From Escherichia coli (GTDB lineage Bacteria; Pseudomonadota; Gammaproteobacteria; Enterobacterales; Enterobacteriaceae): a stretch of DNA of 64,000 nucleotides. The DNA is taken from positions 620,001 to 684,000 of the forward strand of contig NZ_AP027764.1 of the NCBI RefSeq assembly GCF_036503815.1. Direction: 5' to 3'. Below, piece after piece: positions 20,439 to 32,098 of the stretch (positions within the stretch are counted from its first letter, which is position 1; each line of letters begins with the position of its first letter). A program made the translations under genes and the position numbers. The notes below the pieces were generated by a model that was given only the letters and a program-made list of their open reading frames with translations, was not told the DNA's origin and ran no database searches.

Positions 20439-20465
20439 TAGTCTGGATGAGGTGAAAAGCCCGCG

Positions 20466-21953
<1,488 letters not shown>

Positions 21954-21977
21954 TAAACTGTAGCAGGAAGGAACAGC

Positions 21978-24650
21978 ATGACAGATGTAACGATTAAAAC
22001 GCTGGCCGCAGAGCGACAGACCTCCGTGGAACGCCTGGTACAGCAATTTGCTGATGCAGGTATCCGGAAGTCTGCTGACGACTCTGTGTCCGCACAAGAG
22101 AAACAGACTTTAATTGACCACCTGAATCAGAAAAATTCAGGCCCGGACAAATTAACGCTGCAACGTAAAACACGCAGCACCCTTAATATTCCTGGTACCG
22201 GTGGAAAAAGCAAATCGGTACAAATCGAAGTCCGCAAGAAACGCACCTTTGTGAAACGCGATCCGCAAGAGGCTGAACGCCTTGCTGCGGAAGAGCAGGC
22301 GCAGCGTGAAGCGGAAGAGCAAGCCCGTCGTGAGGCAGAAGAATCGGCCAAACGCGAGGCGCAACAAAAAGCTGAACGTGAGGCCGCAGAACAAGCTAAG
22401 CGTGAAGCTGCTGAACAAGCGAAACGTGAAGCTGCGGAAAAAGACAAAGTGAGCAATCAACAAGACGATATGACTAAAAACGCCCAGGCTGAAAAAGCCC
22501 GCCGTGAGCAGGAAGCTGCAGAGCTCAAGCGTAAAGCTGAAGAAGAAGCGCGTCGTAAACTCGAAGAAGAAGCACGTCGCGTTGCTGAAGAAGCACGTCG
22601 TATGGCGGAAGAAAACAAATGGACTGATAACGCGGAACCGACTGAAGATTTCAGCGATTATCACGTTACTACTTCTCAACATGCTCGCCAGGCAGAAGAC
22701 GAAAGCGATCGTGAAGTCGAAGGCGGCCGTGGCCGTGGTCGTAACGCGAAAGCAGCGCGTCCGAAGAAAGGCAACAAACACTCTGAATCAAAAGCTGATC
22801 GTGAAGAAGCACGCGCAGCAGTACGTGGCGGTAAAGGCGGAAAACGTAAAGGTTCTTCGCTGCAGCAAGGCTTCCAGAAGCCAGCTCAGGCCGTTAACCG
22901 TGACGTTGTGATTGGCGAAACCATCACCGTTGGTGAACTGGCGAACAAGATGGCGGTTAAAGGTTCTCAGGTCATCAAAGCGATGATGAAACTGGGCGCA
23001 ATGGCAACCATCAACCAGGTTATCGATCAGGAAACTGCACAGCTGGTAGCCGAAGAGATGGGCCACAAAGTTATCCTGCGTCGTGAAAACGAGCTGGAAG
23101 AAGCGGTAATGAGCGACCGTGACACGGGTGCTGCGGCTGAACCGCGCGCGCCGGTTGTGACCATCATGGGTCACGTTGACCACGGTAAAACCTCTTTGCT
23201 GGACTACATTCGTTCAACGAAAGTGGCCTCTGGCGAAGCGGGCGGCATTACCCAGCACATTGGTGCATACCACGTTGAAACTGAAAACGGCATGATCACC
23301 TTCCTGGACACCCCGGGGCACGCCGCGTTTACTTCAATGCGTGCACGTGGTGCGCAGGCAACGGACATCGTAGTCCTGGTTGTTGCTGCCGACGACGGCG
23401 TAATGCCGCAGACCATCGAAGCAATTCAGCACGCGAAAGCGGCAGGCGTGCCGGTTGTGGTTGCAGTGAACAAGATCGACAAACCAGAAGCCGATCCAGA
23501 TCGCGTTAAGAACGAACTCTCTCAGTACGGCATCCTGCCGGAAGAGTGGGGCGGTGAAAGCCAGTTCGTACACGTGTCTGCGAAAGCAGGTACCGGTATC
23601 GATGAACTGCTGGACGCTATCCTGTTGCAGGCAGAAGTTCTGGAACTGAAAGCGGTACGTAAAGGTATGGCGAGCGGTGCGGTTATCGAATCCTTCCTCG
23701 ATAAAGGTCGTGGTCCGGTTGCTACCGTTCTGGTACGTGAAGGTACTCTGCACAAGGGCGACATCGTTCTGTGTGGTTTCGAATACGGTCGTGTTCGCGC
23801 AATGCGTAACGAAATGGGTCAGGAAGTGCTGGAAGCAGGTCCGTCCATTCCAGTTGAAATCCTTGGCTTGTCCGGTGTTCCGGCAGCGGGTGACGAAGTT
23901 ACCGTAGTGCGTGACGAGAAGAAAGCACGTGAAGTTGCACTGTATCGTCAGGGCAAATTCCGTGAAGTTAAACTGGCACGTCAGCAAAAATCGAAACTCG
24001 AGAACATGTTCGCCAACATGACCGAAGGCGAAGTTCACGAAGTGAACATCGTTCTGAAGGCAGACGTTCAGGGTTCCGTGGAAGCGATCTCCGACTCCTT
24101 GCTGAAACTGTCTACTGACGAAGTTAAAGTGAAGATCATCGGTTCTGGCGTAGGTGGTATCACCGAAACCGACGCTACCCTGGCTGCGGCGTCCAACGCC
24201 ATCCTGGTTGGCTTCAACGTACGTGCTGATGCCTCTGCACGTAAAGTGATTGAAGCGGAAAGCCTGGATCTGCGTTACTACTCCGTCATCTATAACCTGA
24301 TCGACGAAGTGAAAGCGGCGATGAGCGGTATGCTGTCTCCGGAACTGAAACAGCAGATTATCGGTCTGGCGGAAGTTCGTGATGTGTTCAAATCACCGAA
24401 ATTTGGTGCCATCGCAGGTTGTATGGTTACTGAAGGTGTGGTTAAACGTCACAACCCGATCCGCGTTCTGCGCGACAACGTGGTTATCTACGAAGGCGAG
24501 CTGGAGTCCCTGCGCCGCTTCAAAGATGACGTTAACGAAGTCCGTAACGGTATGGAATGTGGTATCGGCGTTAAGAACTACAACGACGTCCGCACTGGCG
24601 ATGTGATCGAAGTATTCGAAATCATCGAGATCCAACGTACCATCGCTTAA
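21978..24650 (+). CDS. infB: Translation initiation factor IF-2
   Basis: 890 residues (IF2-1). The N-terminal region has the IF2 N domain, then a long charged Ala/Glu/Arg/Lys helix (about 95-220), then a basic linker. The G domain has GHVDHGKT (398-405), DTPGH and NKID; domains II, III and the fMet-tRNA-binding C terminus follow. The in-frame internal starts of the shorter forms are both visible: GTG at 22449 (codon 158) and ATG at 22470 (codon 165), giving IF2-2 and IF2-3. IF-2 places initiator tRNA in the 30S P site; the gene shares the operon with metY itself. Confidence 0.99.
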   Translation: MTDVTIKTLAAERQTSVERLVQQFADAGIRKSADDSVSAQEKQTLIDHLNQKNSGPDKLTLQRKTRSTLNIPGTGGKSKSVQIEVRKKRTFVKRDPQEAERLAAEEQAQREAEEQARREAEESAKREAQQKAEREAAEQAKREAAEQAKREAAEKDKVSNQQDDMTKNAQAEKARREQEAAELKRKAEEEARRKLEEEARRVAEEARRMAEENKWTDNAEPTEDFSDYHVTTSQHARQAEDESDREVEGGRGRGRNAKAARPKKGNKHSESKADREEARAAVRGGKGGKRKGSSLQQGFQKPAQAVNRDVVIGETITVGELANKMAVKGSQVIKAMMKLGAMATINQVIDQETAQLVAEEMGHKVILRRENELEEAVMSDRDTGAAAEPRAPVVTIMGHVDHGKTSLLDYIRSTKVASGEAGGITQHIGAYHVETENGMITFLDTPGHAAFTSMRARGAQATDIVVLVVAADDGVMPQTIEAIQHAKAAGVPVVVAVNKIDKPEADPDRVKNELSQYGILPEEWGGESQFVHVSAKAGTGIDELLDAILLQAEVLELKAVRKGMASGAVIESFLDKGRGPVATVLVREGTLHKGDIVLCGFEYGRVRAMRNEMGQEVLEAGPSIPVEILGLSGVPAAGDEVTVVRDEKKAREVALYRQGKFREVKLARQQKSKLENMFANMTEGEVHEVNIVLKADVQGSVEAISDSLLKLSTDEVKVKIIGSGVGGITETDATLAAASNAILVGFNVRADASARKVIEAESLDLRYYSVIYNLIDEVKAAMSGMLSPELKQQIIGLAEVRDVFKSPKFGAIAGCMVTEGVVKRHNPIRVLRDNVVIYEGELESLRRFKDDVNEVRNGMECGIGVKNYNDVRTGDVIEVFEIIEIQRTIA

Positions 24651-24665
24651 GGTTTTTAGGGTTCT

Positions 24666-24735
24666 ATGCGGGATAAGGCGTTTACGCCGCATCCGGCATG
24701 GATTGCCTGATGCGACGCTGGCGCGTCTTATCAGG
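24666..24735. repeat. BIME: two REP palindromes between infB and rbfA
   Basis: REP 1 (24666-24699) reads ATGCGGGATAAGGCGTTTAC then GCCGCATCCGGCAT; REP 2 (24704-24735) is the inverted partner TGCCTGATGCGACGCTGGCG then CGTCTTATCAGG. The pair is a typical intercistronic BIME inside the operon. Confidence 0.9.
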
Positions 24736-24770
24736 CTACGTGAACAGCCCTTCCACCTGAAATTAATTTT

Positions 24771-24796
24771 AAAAAGGGGCTAACAGCCCCTTTTTT
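24771..24796 (+). terminator. Intra-operon terminator before rbfA
   Basis: AAAAAGGGGC-TAACA-GCCCCTTTTTT. The stem ends close to the rbfA ribosome site (GGAG, 24801-24804), so it lowers rather than stops expression of rbfA-truB. Confidence 0.8.
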
Positions 24797-24812
24797 GTCA
24801 GGAGAATTTATT

Positions 24813-25214
24813 ATGGCGAAAGAATTTGGTCGCCCGCAGCGCGTAGCGCAGGAAATGCAAAAAGAGATCGCTCTCATCCTGCAACGCGAAATTAAAGATC
24901 CTCGTCTGGGCATGATGACCACCGTTTCCGGTGTCGAAATGTCTCGTGACCTGGCGTATGCAAAAGTATATGTGACGTTCCTTAACGACAAAGATGAAGA
25001 CGCGGTTAAAGCGGGCATCAAAGCGTTGCAGGAAGCCTCTGGTTTCATCCGCAGCCTGCTGGGTAAAGCGATGCGCCTGCGTATCGTGCCGGAACTGACC
25101 TTCTTCTACGACAACTCGCTGGTTGAAGGGATGCGTATGTCAAACCTGGTGACCAGCGTGGTCAAACATGACGAAGAACGTCGTGTTAACCCGGACGACA
25201 GCAAGGAGGACTAA
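24813..25214 (+). CDS. rbfA: Ribosome-binding factor A
   Basis: 133 residues from ATG 24813 ([15 protein letters not shown]), ribosome site AGGAGAA; an upstream in-frame start at 24795 lies in the terminator region and is rejected. RbfA is a KH-fold cold-shock protein that binds helix 1 of 16S rRNA and completes 30S maturation. The family core [20 protein letters not shown] is present. The stop codon shares one base with the truB start. Confidence 0.97.
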
Positions 25215-26158
25215 TGAGTCGTCCTCGTCGTCGCGGTCGCGACATTAATGGCGTTTTGTTGCTGGATAAACCGCAGGGTATGTCCAGCAACGATGCACTG
25301 CAAAAAGTGAAACGGATTTATAACGCTAATCGTGCCGGGCATACCGGTGCGCTGGACCCGCTGGCGACCGGCATGTTGCCGATTTGCCTCGGAGAAGCGA
25401 CGAAGTTTTCCCAGTATCTGCTGGACTCCGACAAACGCTATCGGGTGATTGCGCGTCTTGGACAGCGTACCGATACTTCTGACGCTGACGGACAAATCGT
25501 TGAAGAACGTCCGGTAACCTTTAGTGCAGAGCAACTGGCGGCGGCACTGGATACTTTCCGTGGTGATATCGAACAGATCCCTTCGATGTATTCAGCACTG
25601 AAATACCAGGGCAAAAAACTGTACGAATATGCGCGTCAGGGAATTGAAGTCCCGCGTGAAGCACGCCCGATTACCGTTTATGAATTGTTGTTTATTCGCC
25701 ACGAAGGCAATGAACTGGAGCTGGAAATTCACTGCTCAAAAGGCACCTATATCCGCACTATCATTGACGATCTCGGCGAAAAACTCGGCTGTGGCGCGCA
25801 TGTTATTTACCTGCGTCGCCTGGCTGTAAGTAAATATCCGGTTGAACGGATGGTGACTCTGGAACATCTGCGTGAACTGGTTGAGCAAGCCGAGCAGCAG
25901 GATATTCCGGCAGCGGAGTTACTTGATCCATTACTGATGCCAATGGACAGTCCAGCTTCGGACTATCCGGTGGTGAATCTTCCGTTAACGTCTTCTGTTT
26001 ACTTCAAAAATGGTAACCCGGTTCGTACATCCGGTGCGCCGCTGGAAGGACTGGTTCGCGTTACAGAAGGTGAGAATGGCAAGTTTATCGGTATGGGCGA
26101 AATTGACGATGAAGGCCGCGTTGCGCCTCGTCGCCTGGTGGTTGAATACCCGGCGTAA
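25214..26158 (+). CDS. truB: tRNA pseudouridine-55 synthase
   Basis: 314 residues. TruB makes the near-universal pseudouridine 55 in the T loop of tRNAs and acts as a tRNA chaperone. Catalytic Asp48 sits in [15 protein letters not shown], and the RNA-binding loop and C-terminal PUA-like domain follow (about 250-314). The start overlaps the rbfA stop by one base with ribosome site AAGGAGG (25203-25209). Confidence 0.98.
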
Positions 26159-26169
26159 TGTTAACCGTC

Positions 26170-26198
26170 TTGCGATAACAAGTCGCTACGAGTAGAAT
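26170..26198 (+). promoter_or_regulatory. rpsO promoter
   Basis: TTGCGA (26170-26175), a 17-base spacer, TAGAAT (26193-26198). The transcript would have a leader of about 100 bases, the region known to fold into the S15-bound pseudoknot that controls rpsO translation. Confidence 0.7.
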
Positions 26199-26210
26199 AC
26201 TGCCGCTTAA

Positions 26211-26576
<366 letters not shown>

Positions 26577-26596
26577 TTCTTGCGAGTTTCAGAAAA

Positions 26597-26619
26597 GGGG
26601 CCTGAGTGGCCCCTTTTTT
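26597..26619. terminator. rpsO terminator (usable on both strands)
   Basis: GGGGCC-TGAGT-GGCCCC with AAAA on the left and TTTTTT on the right. It ends rpsO on the plus strand, and the A run lets it end a leftward transcript as well (see SraG). Confidence 0.88.
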
Positions 26620-26691
26620 CAAACTGACGGCAGCAATTCACTGGAAACTAATGTATTGTTGCTATGAATGATCTTCCGTTGCAGAGGTTCG

Positions 26692-26749
26692 CGCGGCTAA
26701 TGAGAGGCTTTACCCACATTGGGCTGGGTTAGGGTTGTCATTAGTCGCG
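26692..26749 (+). promoter_or_regulatory. pnp leader stem (RNase III site)
   Basis: CGCGGCTAATGA (26692-26703) pairs with TCATTAGTCGCG (26738-26749), with only one G-U pair, around an inner stem. It matches the known long leader hairpin of pnp that RNase III cuts to start PNPase autoregulation. Confidence 0.8.
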
Positions 26750-26821
26750 AGGATGCGCAGAAGATCGGGTATTAACACCAGTGCCGTAAGGTGCTGTCTA
26801 AGAAAGAGAAAGGATATTACA

Positions 26822-28957
26822 TTGCTTAATCCGATCGTTCGTAAATTCCAGTACGGCCAACACACCGTGACTCTGGAAACAGGCATGATGGCGCGTCAAG
26901 CCACTGCCGCTGTTATGGTTAGCATGGATGACACCGCGGTATTCGTTACCGTTGTCGGCCAGAAAAAAGCCAAACCAGGTCAGGACTTCTTCCCGCTGAC
27001 CGTTAACTATCAGGAGCGTACCTACGCTGCTGGTCGTATCCCGGGTAGCTTCTTCCGTCGTGAAGGCCGCCCAAGCGAAGGCGAAACGCTGATCGCGCGT
27101 CTGATTGACCGCCCGATTCGCCCGCTGTTCCCGGAAGGCTTCGTCAACGAAGTTCAGGTTATCGCCACCGTGGTTTCTGTTAACCCGCAGGTTAACCCGG
27201 ATATCGTTGCGATGATTGGTGCTTCCGCAGCACTTTCTCTGTCTGGTATTCCGTTCAATGGTCCGATTGGTGCTGCCCGCGTAGGTTACATCAATGACCA
27301 GTACGTACTGAACCCGACTCAGGACGAGCTGAAAGAGAGCAAACTGGATCTGGTTGTTGCCGGTACAGAAGCTGCCGTGCTGATGGTTGAATCTGAAGCT
27401 GAACTGCTGAGCGAAGACCAAATGCTGGGCGCAGTGGTGTTCGGTCATGAACAACAGCAAGTTGTTATTCAGAACATCAATGAACTGGTGAAAGAAGCCG
27501 GTAAACCGCGTTGGGATTGGCAGCCGGAGCCGGTAAACGAAGCGCTGAACGCGCGCGTTGCTGCGCTGGCTGAAGCTCGTCTGAGCGATGCTTATCGCAT
27601 CACCGACAAACAAGAGCGTTATGCGCAGGTTGATGTCATCAAATCTGAAACCATCGCGACGCTGCTTGCTGAAGACGAAACCCTGGACGAAAACGAACTG
27701 GGTGAAATTCTGCACGCTATCGAGAAAAATGTTGTTCGTAGCCGCGTACTGGCAGGCGAACCGCGTATCGACGGTCGTGAAAAAGATATGATCCGTGGTC
27801 TGGATGTGCGTACTGGCGTGCTGCCGCGTACTCACGGTTCTGCGTTGTTCACCCGTGGTGAAACGCAGGCACTGGTTACCGCAACGCTGGGTACTGCACG
27901 TGACGCACAGGTTCTTGATGAACTGATGGGCGAACGTACTGACACCTTCCTGTTCCACTACAACTTCCCTCCGTATTCCGTAGGTGAAACTGGCATGGTC
28001 GGTTCTCCGAAGCGTCGTGAAATTGGTCACGGTCGTCTGGCGAAGCGCGGCGTGCTGGCAGTAATGCCGGATATGGACAAATTCCCGTACACTGTACGTG
28101 TAGTGTCTGAAATTACCGAATCCAATGGTTCTTCTTCTATGGCTTCCGTGTGCGGTGCGTCTCTGGCGCTGATGGACGCAGGTGTGCCAATCAAAGCTGC
28201 TGTTGCGGGTATCGCAATGGGTCTGGTGAAAGAAGGCGACAACTACGTTGTACTGTCTGACATTTTGGGCGACGAAGATCACCTGGGCGATATGGACTTC
28301 AAAGTTGCGGGTTCCCGCGACGGTATCTCTGCACTGCAGATGGATATCAAAATTGAAGGTATCACCAAAGAGATCATGCAGGTTGCGCTGAATCAAGCTA
28401 AAGGTGCGCGTCTGCATATCCTGGGCGTCATGGAGCAGGCGATCAACGCGCCGCGTGGTGATATCTCTGAGTTTGCACCGCGTATCCATACCATCAAGAT
28501 CAATCCGGACAAGATCAAAGACGTTATCGGTAAAGGCGGTTCTGTTATCCGTGCCCTGACCGAAGAAACTGGCACCACCATCGAAATCGAAGATGACGGT
28601 ACTGTGAAGATCGCAGCGACCGACGGCGAGAAGGCGAAAAATGCTATTCGTCGTATCGAAGAGATCACTGCAGAAATCGAAGTAGGCCGCGTCTACAATG
28701 GTAAAGTGACTCGTATCGTTGACTTTGGCGCATTTGTTGCCATCGGCGGCGGTAAAGAAGGTCTGGTCCACATCTCTCAAATCGCCGACAAGCGTGTTGA
28801 GAAAGTGACCGACTACCTGCAGATGGGTCAGGAAGTACCGGTGAAAGTTCTGGAAGTCGATCGCCAGGGCCGTATCCGTCTGAGCATTAAAGAAGCGACT
28901 GAGCAGTCTCAACCTGCTGCAGCACCGGAAGCTCCGGCTGCAGAACAGGGCGAGTAA
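26822..28957 (+). CDS. pnp: Polynucleotide phosphorylase
   Basis: 711 residues from TTG 26822 (MLNPIVRKFQYGQHTV), ribosome site AAAGGA (26809-26814); longer readings run through the leader hairpin and are rejected. PNPase degrades RNA 3' to 5' with phosphate and can also polymerise; it is a trimer and part of the RNA degradosome. Two RNase PH domains are joined by a helical domain (about 1-545), then KH (about 553-612, VIGKGGSVIRAL) and S1 (about 622-690), with an Ala/Pro tail. It controls its own mRNA after RNase III cleavage of the leader. Confidence 0.98.
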   Translation: MLNPIVRKFQYGQHTVTLETGMMARQATAAVMVSMDDTAVFVTVVGQKKAKPGQDFFPLTVNYQERTYAAGRIPGSFFRREGRPSEGETLIARLIDRPIRPLFPEGFVNEVQVIATVVSVNPQVNPDIVAMIGASAALSLSGIPFNGPIGAARVGYINDQYVLNPTQDELKESKLDLVVAGTEAAVLMVESEAELLSEDQMLGAVVFGHEQQQVVIQNINELVKEAGKPRWDWQPEPVNEALNARVAALAEARLSDAYRITDKQERYAQVDVIKSETIATLLAEDETLDENELGEILHAIEKNVVRSRVLAGEPRIDGREKDMIRGLDVRTGVLPRTHGSALFTRGETQALVTATLGTARDAQVLDELMGERTDTFLFHYNFPPYSVGETGMVGSPKRREIGHGRLAKRGVLAVMPDMDKFPYTVRVVSEITESNGSSSMASVCGASLALMDAGVPIKAAVAGIAMGLVKEGDNYVVLSDILGDEDHLGDMDFKVAGSRDGISALQMDIKIEGITKEIMQVALNQAKGARLHILGVMEQAINAPRGDISEFAPRIHTIKINPDKIKDVIGKGGSVIRALTEETGTTIEIEDDGTVKIAATDGEKAKNAIRRIEEITAEIEVGRVYNGKVTRIVDFGAFVAIGGGKEGLVHISQIADKRVEKVTDYLQMGQEVPVKVLEVDRQGRIRLSIKEATEQSQPAAAPEAPAAEQGE

Positions 28958-28968
28958 GGTTGCCATTT

Positions 28969-28994
28969 GCCCTCCGCTGCGGCGGGGGGCTTTT
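28969..28994 (+). terminator. Terminator after pnp
   Basis: GCCCTCCG pairs with CGGGGGGC (one G-T) around CTGCGG, followed by TTTT. The T run is short, so read-through to nlpI is likely. Confidence 0.65.
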
Positions 28995-29065
28995 AACCGG
29001 GCAGGACGCCTTGTTAGCAACCGGGAACAGGACGTTCATTCAACCGTGGTCTTCGGGAGTGGGAA

Positions 29066-29950
29066 ATGAAGCCTTTTTTGCGCTGGTGTTTCGTTGCGAC
29101 AGCACTTACGCTTGCAGGATGCAGTAATACTTCCTGGCGTAAAAGTGAAGTCCTCGCGGTACCATTGCAACCGACTTTGCAGCAGGAAGTGATTCTGGCA
29201 CGTATGGAACAAATCCTTGCCAGTCGGGCTTTAACCGATGACGAACGCGCACAGCTTTTATATGAGCGCGGAGTGTTGTATGATAGTCTCGGTCTGAGGG
29301 CATTAGCGCGTAACGATTTTTCGCAAGCGCTGGCAATCCGACCGGATATGCCTGAAGTATTCAATTACTTAGGCATATATTTAACGCAGGCAGGCAATTT
29401 TGATGCTGCCTATGAAGCGTTTGATTCTGTACTTGAGCTTGATCCAACTTACAACTACGCGCACTTGAATCGCGGGATCGCATTATATTACGGCGGTCGT
29501 GACAAGTTAGCGCAAGATGATCTGCTAGCGTTTTATCAAGACGATCCTAATGATCCTTTCCGTAGTCTGTGGCTTTATCTCGCCGAGCAGAAGCTCGATG
29601 AGAAGCAGGCTAAAGAAGTGTTAAAACAGCACTTCGAAAAATCGGATAAGGAGCAGTGGGGATGGAACATTGTCGAGTTCTACCTGGGCAACATTAGCGA
29701 ACAAACGTTAATGGAAAGGCTCAAGGCGGACGCAACGGATAACACCTCGCTCGCTGAGCATCTCAGTGAAACCAACTTCTATTTAGGTAAGTACTACCTA
29801 AGTCTGGGGGATTTGGACAGCGCCACGGCACTGTTCAAACTGGCGGTTGCCAACAACGTTCATAACTTTGTTGAGCACCGATACGCATTGTTGGAATTAT
29901 CGCTCCTGGGCCAGGACCAAGATGACCTGGCAGAATCGGACCAGCAATAG
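29066..29950 (+). CDS. nlpI: NlpI, TPR lipoprotein
   Basis: 294 residues. Signal peptide with lipobox LAGC, so Cys19 is lipidated (Ser-Asn follow, consistent with sorting to the outer membrane). The mature part carries tetratricopeptide repeats (for example [20 protein letters not shown] and [20 protein letters not shown]). NlpI is an adaptor that brings the protease Prc to the murein hydrolase MepS and scaffolds peptidoglycan enzymes. It lies between pnp and deaD; the long deaD leader is known to run through this region. Confidence 0.98.
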
Positions 29951-30056
29951 CTGACGTACACATCAGCCCGTAATCTTTTTTGATTGCCATCACCTTAACG
30001 GGTGAGGGCGTTGTTGTTCGTTAATACACCTACTTTGAGCCGGTTCACACTTTTCA

Positions 30057-30137
30057 ATGAAAATTGCTGATCAATTTCATGATGAGTTATGTAGACTGGC
30101 CGCCATTAATTTTGAGGCACACGTACTACATGGCTGA
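30057..30137 (+). CDS. yrbN: YrbN, 26-residue peptide overlapping deaD
   Basis: ATG 30057 to TGA 30135-30137 encodes [20 protein letters not shown] followed by AHVLHG. It overlaps the first 8 bases of deaD in another frame, so its translation stops just past the deaD start. It matches the known E. coli small protein YrbN. The overlap suggests translational coupling with deaD. The function is unknown. Confidence 0.8.
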
Positions 30138-32019
30138 ATTCGAAACCACTTTTGCAGATCTGGGCCTGAAGGCTCCTATCCTTGAAGCCCTTAACGATCT
30201 GGGTTACGAAAAACCATCTCCAATTCAGGCAGAGTGTATTCCACATCTGCTGAATGGCCGCGACGTTCTGGGTATGGCCCAGACGGGGAGCGGAAAAACG
30301 GCAGCATTCTCTTTACCTCTGCTGCAAAATCTTGATCCTGAGCTGAAAGCACCACAGATTCTGGTGCTGGCACCGACCCGCGAACTGGCGGTACAGGTTG
30401 CTGAGGCAATGACGGATTTCTCTAAACACATGCGCGGCGTAAACGTGGTTGCCCTGTACGGCGGCCAGCGTTATGACGTGCAATTACGCGCCCTGCGTCA
30501 GGGGCCGCAGATCGTTGTCGGTACTCCTGGCCGTCTGCTGGACCACCTGAAACGTGGCACTCTGGACCTCTCTAAACTGAGCGGTCTGGTTCTGGATGAA
30601 GCTGACGAAATGCTGCGCATGGGCTTCATCGAAGACGTTGAAACCATTATGGCGCAGATCCCGGAAGGTCATCAGACCGCTCTGTTCTCTGCAACTATGC
30701 CGGAAGCGATTCGTCGCATTACCCGCCGCTTTATGAAAGAGCCGCAGGAAGTGCGCATTCAGTCCAGCGTGACTACCCGTCCTGACATCAGCCAGAGCTA
30801 CTGGACTGTGTGGGGGATGCGTAAAAACGAAGCACTGGTACGTTTCCTGGAAGCGGAAGATTTTGATGCGGCGATTATCTTCGTTCGTACTAAAAACGCG
30901 ACTTTGGAAGTGGCAGAAGCTCTTGAGCGTAACGGCTACAACAGCGCTGCACTGAACGGTGACATGAACCAGACGCTGCGTGAGCAGACGCTGGAACGCC
31001 TGAAAGATGGTCGTCTGGACATCCTGATTGCGACCGACGTTGCGGCCCGTGGCCTGGACGTTGAGCGTATCAGCCTGGTAGTTAACTACGATATCCCGAT
31101 GGATTCTGAGTCTTACGTTCACCGTATTGGTCGTACAGGCCGTGCGGGGCGTGCTGGTCGTGCGCTGCTGTTCGTTGAGAACCGCGAGCGTCGTCTGCTG
31201 CGCAACATTGAACGCACTATGAAGCTGACCATTCCGGAAGTAGAACTGCCGAACGCAGAACTGCTGGGCAAACGTCGTCTGGAAAAATTCGCCGCTAAAG
31301 TACAGCAGCAGCTGGAAAGCAGCGATCTGGATCAATACCGTGCACTGCTGAGCAAAATTCAGCCGACTGCAGAAGGTGAAGAGCTGGATCTCGAAACTCT
31401 GGCAGCCGCACTGCTGAAAATGGCACAGGGTGAACGTACTCTGATTGTTCCGCCAGATGCGCCGATGCGTCCGAAACGTGAATTCCGTGACCGTGATGAC
31501 CGTGGTCCGCGCGATCGTAACGACCGTGGCCCGCGTGGTGACCGTGAAGATCGTCCGCGTCGTGAACGTCGTGATGTTGGCGATATGCAGCTGTACCGCA
31601 TTGAAGTGGGCCGCGATGATGGTGTTGAAGTTCGTCATATCGTTGGCGCGATTGCTAACGAAGGTGACATCAGCAGCCGTTACATCGGTAACATCAAGCT
31701 GTTTGCTTCTCACTCCACCATCGAACTGCCGAAAGGTATGCCGGGTGAAGTGCTGCAACACTTTACGCGTACTCGCATTCTCAACAAGCCGATGAACATG
31801 CAGTTGCTGGGCGATGCACAGCCGCATACTGGTGGTGAGCGTCGTGGTGGTGGTCGTGGTTTCGGTGGCGAACGTCGTGAAGGCGGTCGTAACTTCAGCG
31901 GTGAGCGCCGTGAAGGTGGTCGTGGTGATGGTCGTCGTTTTAGCGGCGAACGTCGTGAAGGCCGCGCACCGCGTCGTGATGACTCTACTGGTCGTCGTCG
32001 TTTCGGTGGTGATGCGTAA
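30130..32019 (+). CDS. deaD: DeaD (CsdA), cold-shock DEAD-box RNA helicase
   Basis: 629 residues from ATG 30130 ([13 protein letters not shown]). Two RecA-like domains carry the Q motif, AQTGSGKT (50-57), PTRELA, DEAD (in VLDEADEML), SAT, and [11 protein letters not shown]. After them come a dimerisation region, a basic RNA-binding domain (about 480-560) and an Arg/Gly-rich tail with repeated [12 protein letters not shown] units (31830-31970). CsdA unwinds RNA at low temperature, aids 50S assembly and joins the cold degradosome. Its start is overlapped by yrbN. A terminator follows. Confidence 0.98.
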
Positions 32020-32042
32020 TTCGCTGACCCGCAGACCTCTGC

Positions 32043-32060
32043 CGTAAAGTAAAATATACA
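32043..32060 (+). promoter_or_regulatory. Candidate TyrR box upstream of mtr
   Basis: CGTAAA-N6-TATACA against the consensus TGTAAA-N6-TTTACA (two mismatches). mtr is known to be activated by TyrR. The box directly abuts the deaD terminator stem, which starts at 32061. Confidence 0.55.
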
Positions 32061-32090
32061 GCCCCGATTTTAACCATCGGGGCTTTTTTT
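32061..32090 (+). terminator. Terminator of deaD
   Basis: GCCCCGAT-TTTAACC-ATCGGGGC followed by seven T. Confidence 0.9.
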
Positions 32091-32098
32091 CTGTCTTT

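Larger units (their letters stand above)
26592..26765 (-). ncRNA. sraG: SraG (PsrO) small RNA, probable
   Basis: In E. coli the small RNA SraG is encoded in the rpsO-pnp gap on the strand opposite to both genes. The limits given here are carried over from remembered K-12 positions relative to pnp; the left limit lands exactly on the bidirectional hairpin at 26597-26613, which supports the placing. I could not pick out a clear promoter for it by eye. Confidence 0.5.

Noticed and set aside
22300..22620. Repeated Glu-Ala-Arg codons in infB looking like a tandem repeat
   Set aside because: This is the normal charged helix of the IF2 N-terminal region, with no exact repeat unit.
24666..24735. Clustered palindromes that could suggest a CRISPR or integron site
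   Set aside because: They are REP/BIME elements; no spacer array, cas gene or integrase is present anywhere in the window.
26798..29020. A 740-codon open frame on the minus strand opposite pnp
   Set aside because: It mirrors the pnp coding sequence, is rich in Arg/Thr/Asn/Phe/His as expected for antisense of highly biased codons, has no ribosome site and no protein features.
30484..31827. A 447-codon minus-strand frame opposite deaD
   Set aside because: Same antisense effect of codon bias; no start signal.
31830..31990. Repeated GGTGGTCGT/GAACGTCGTGAA units at the end of deaD
   Set aside because: They encode the normal Arg/Gly-rich tail of DeaD; not a mobile or satellite repeat.
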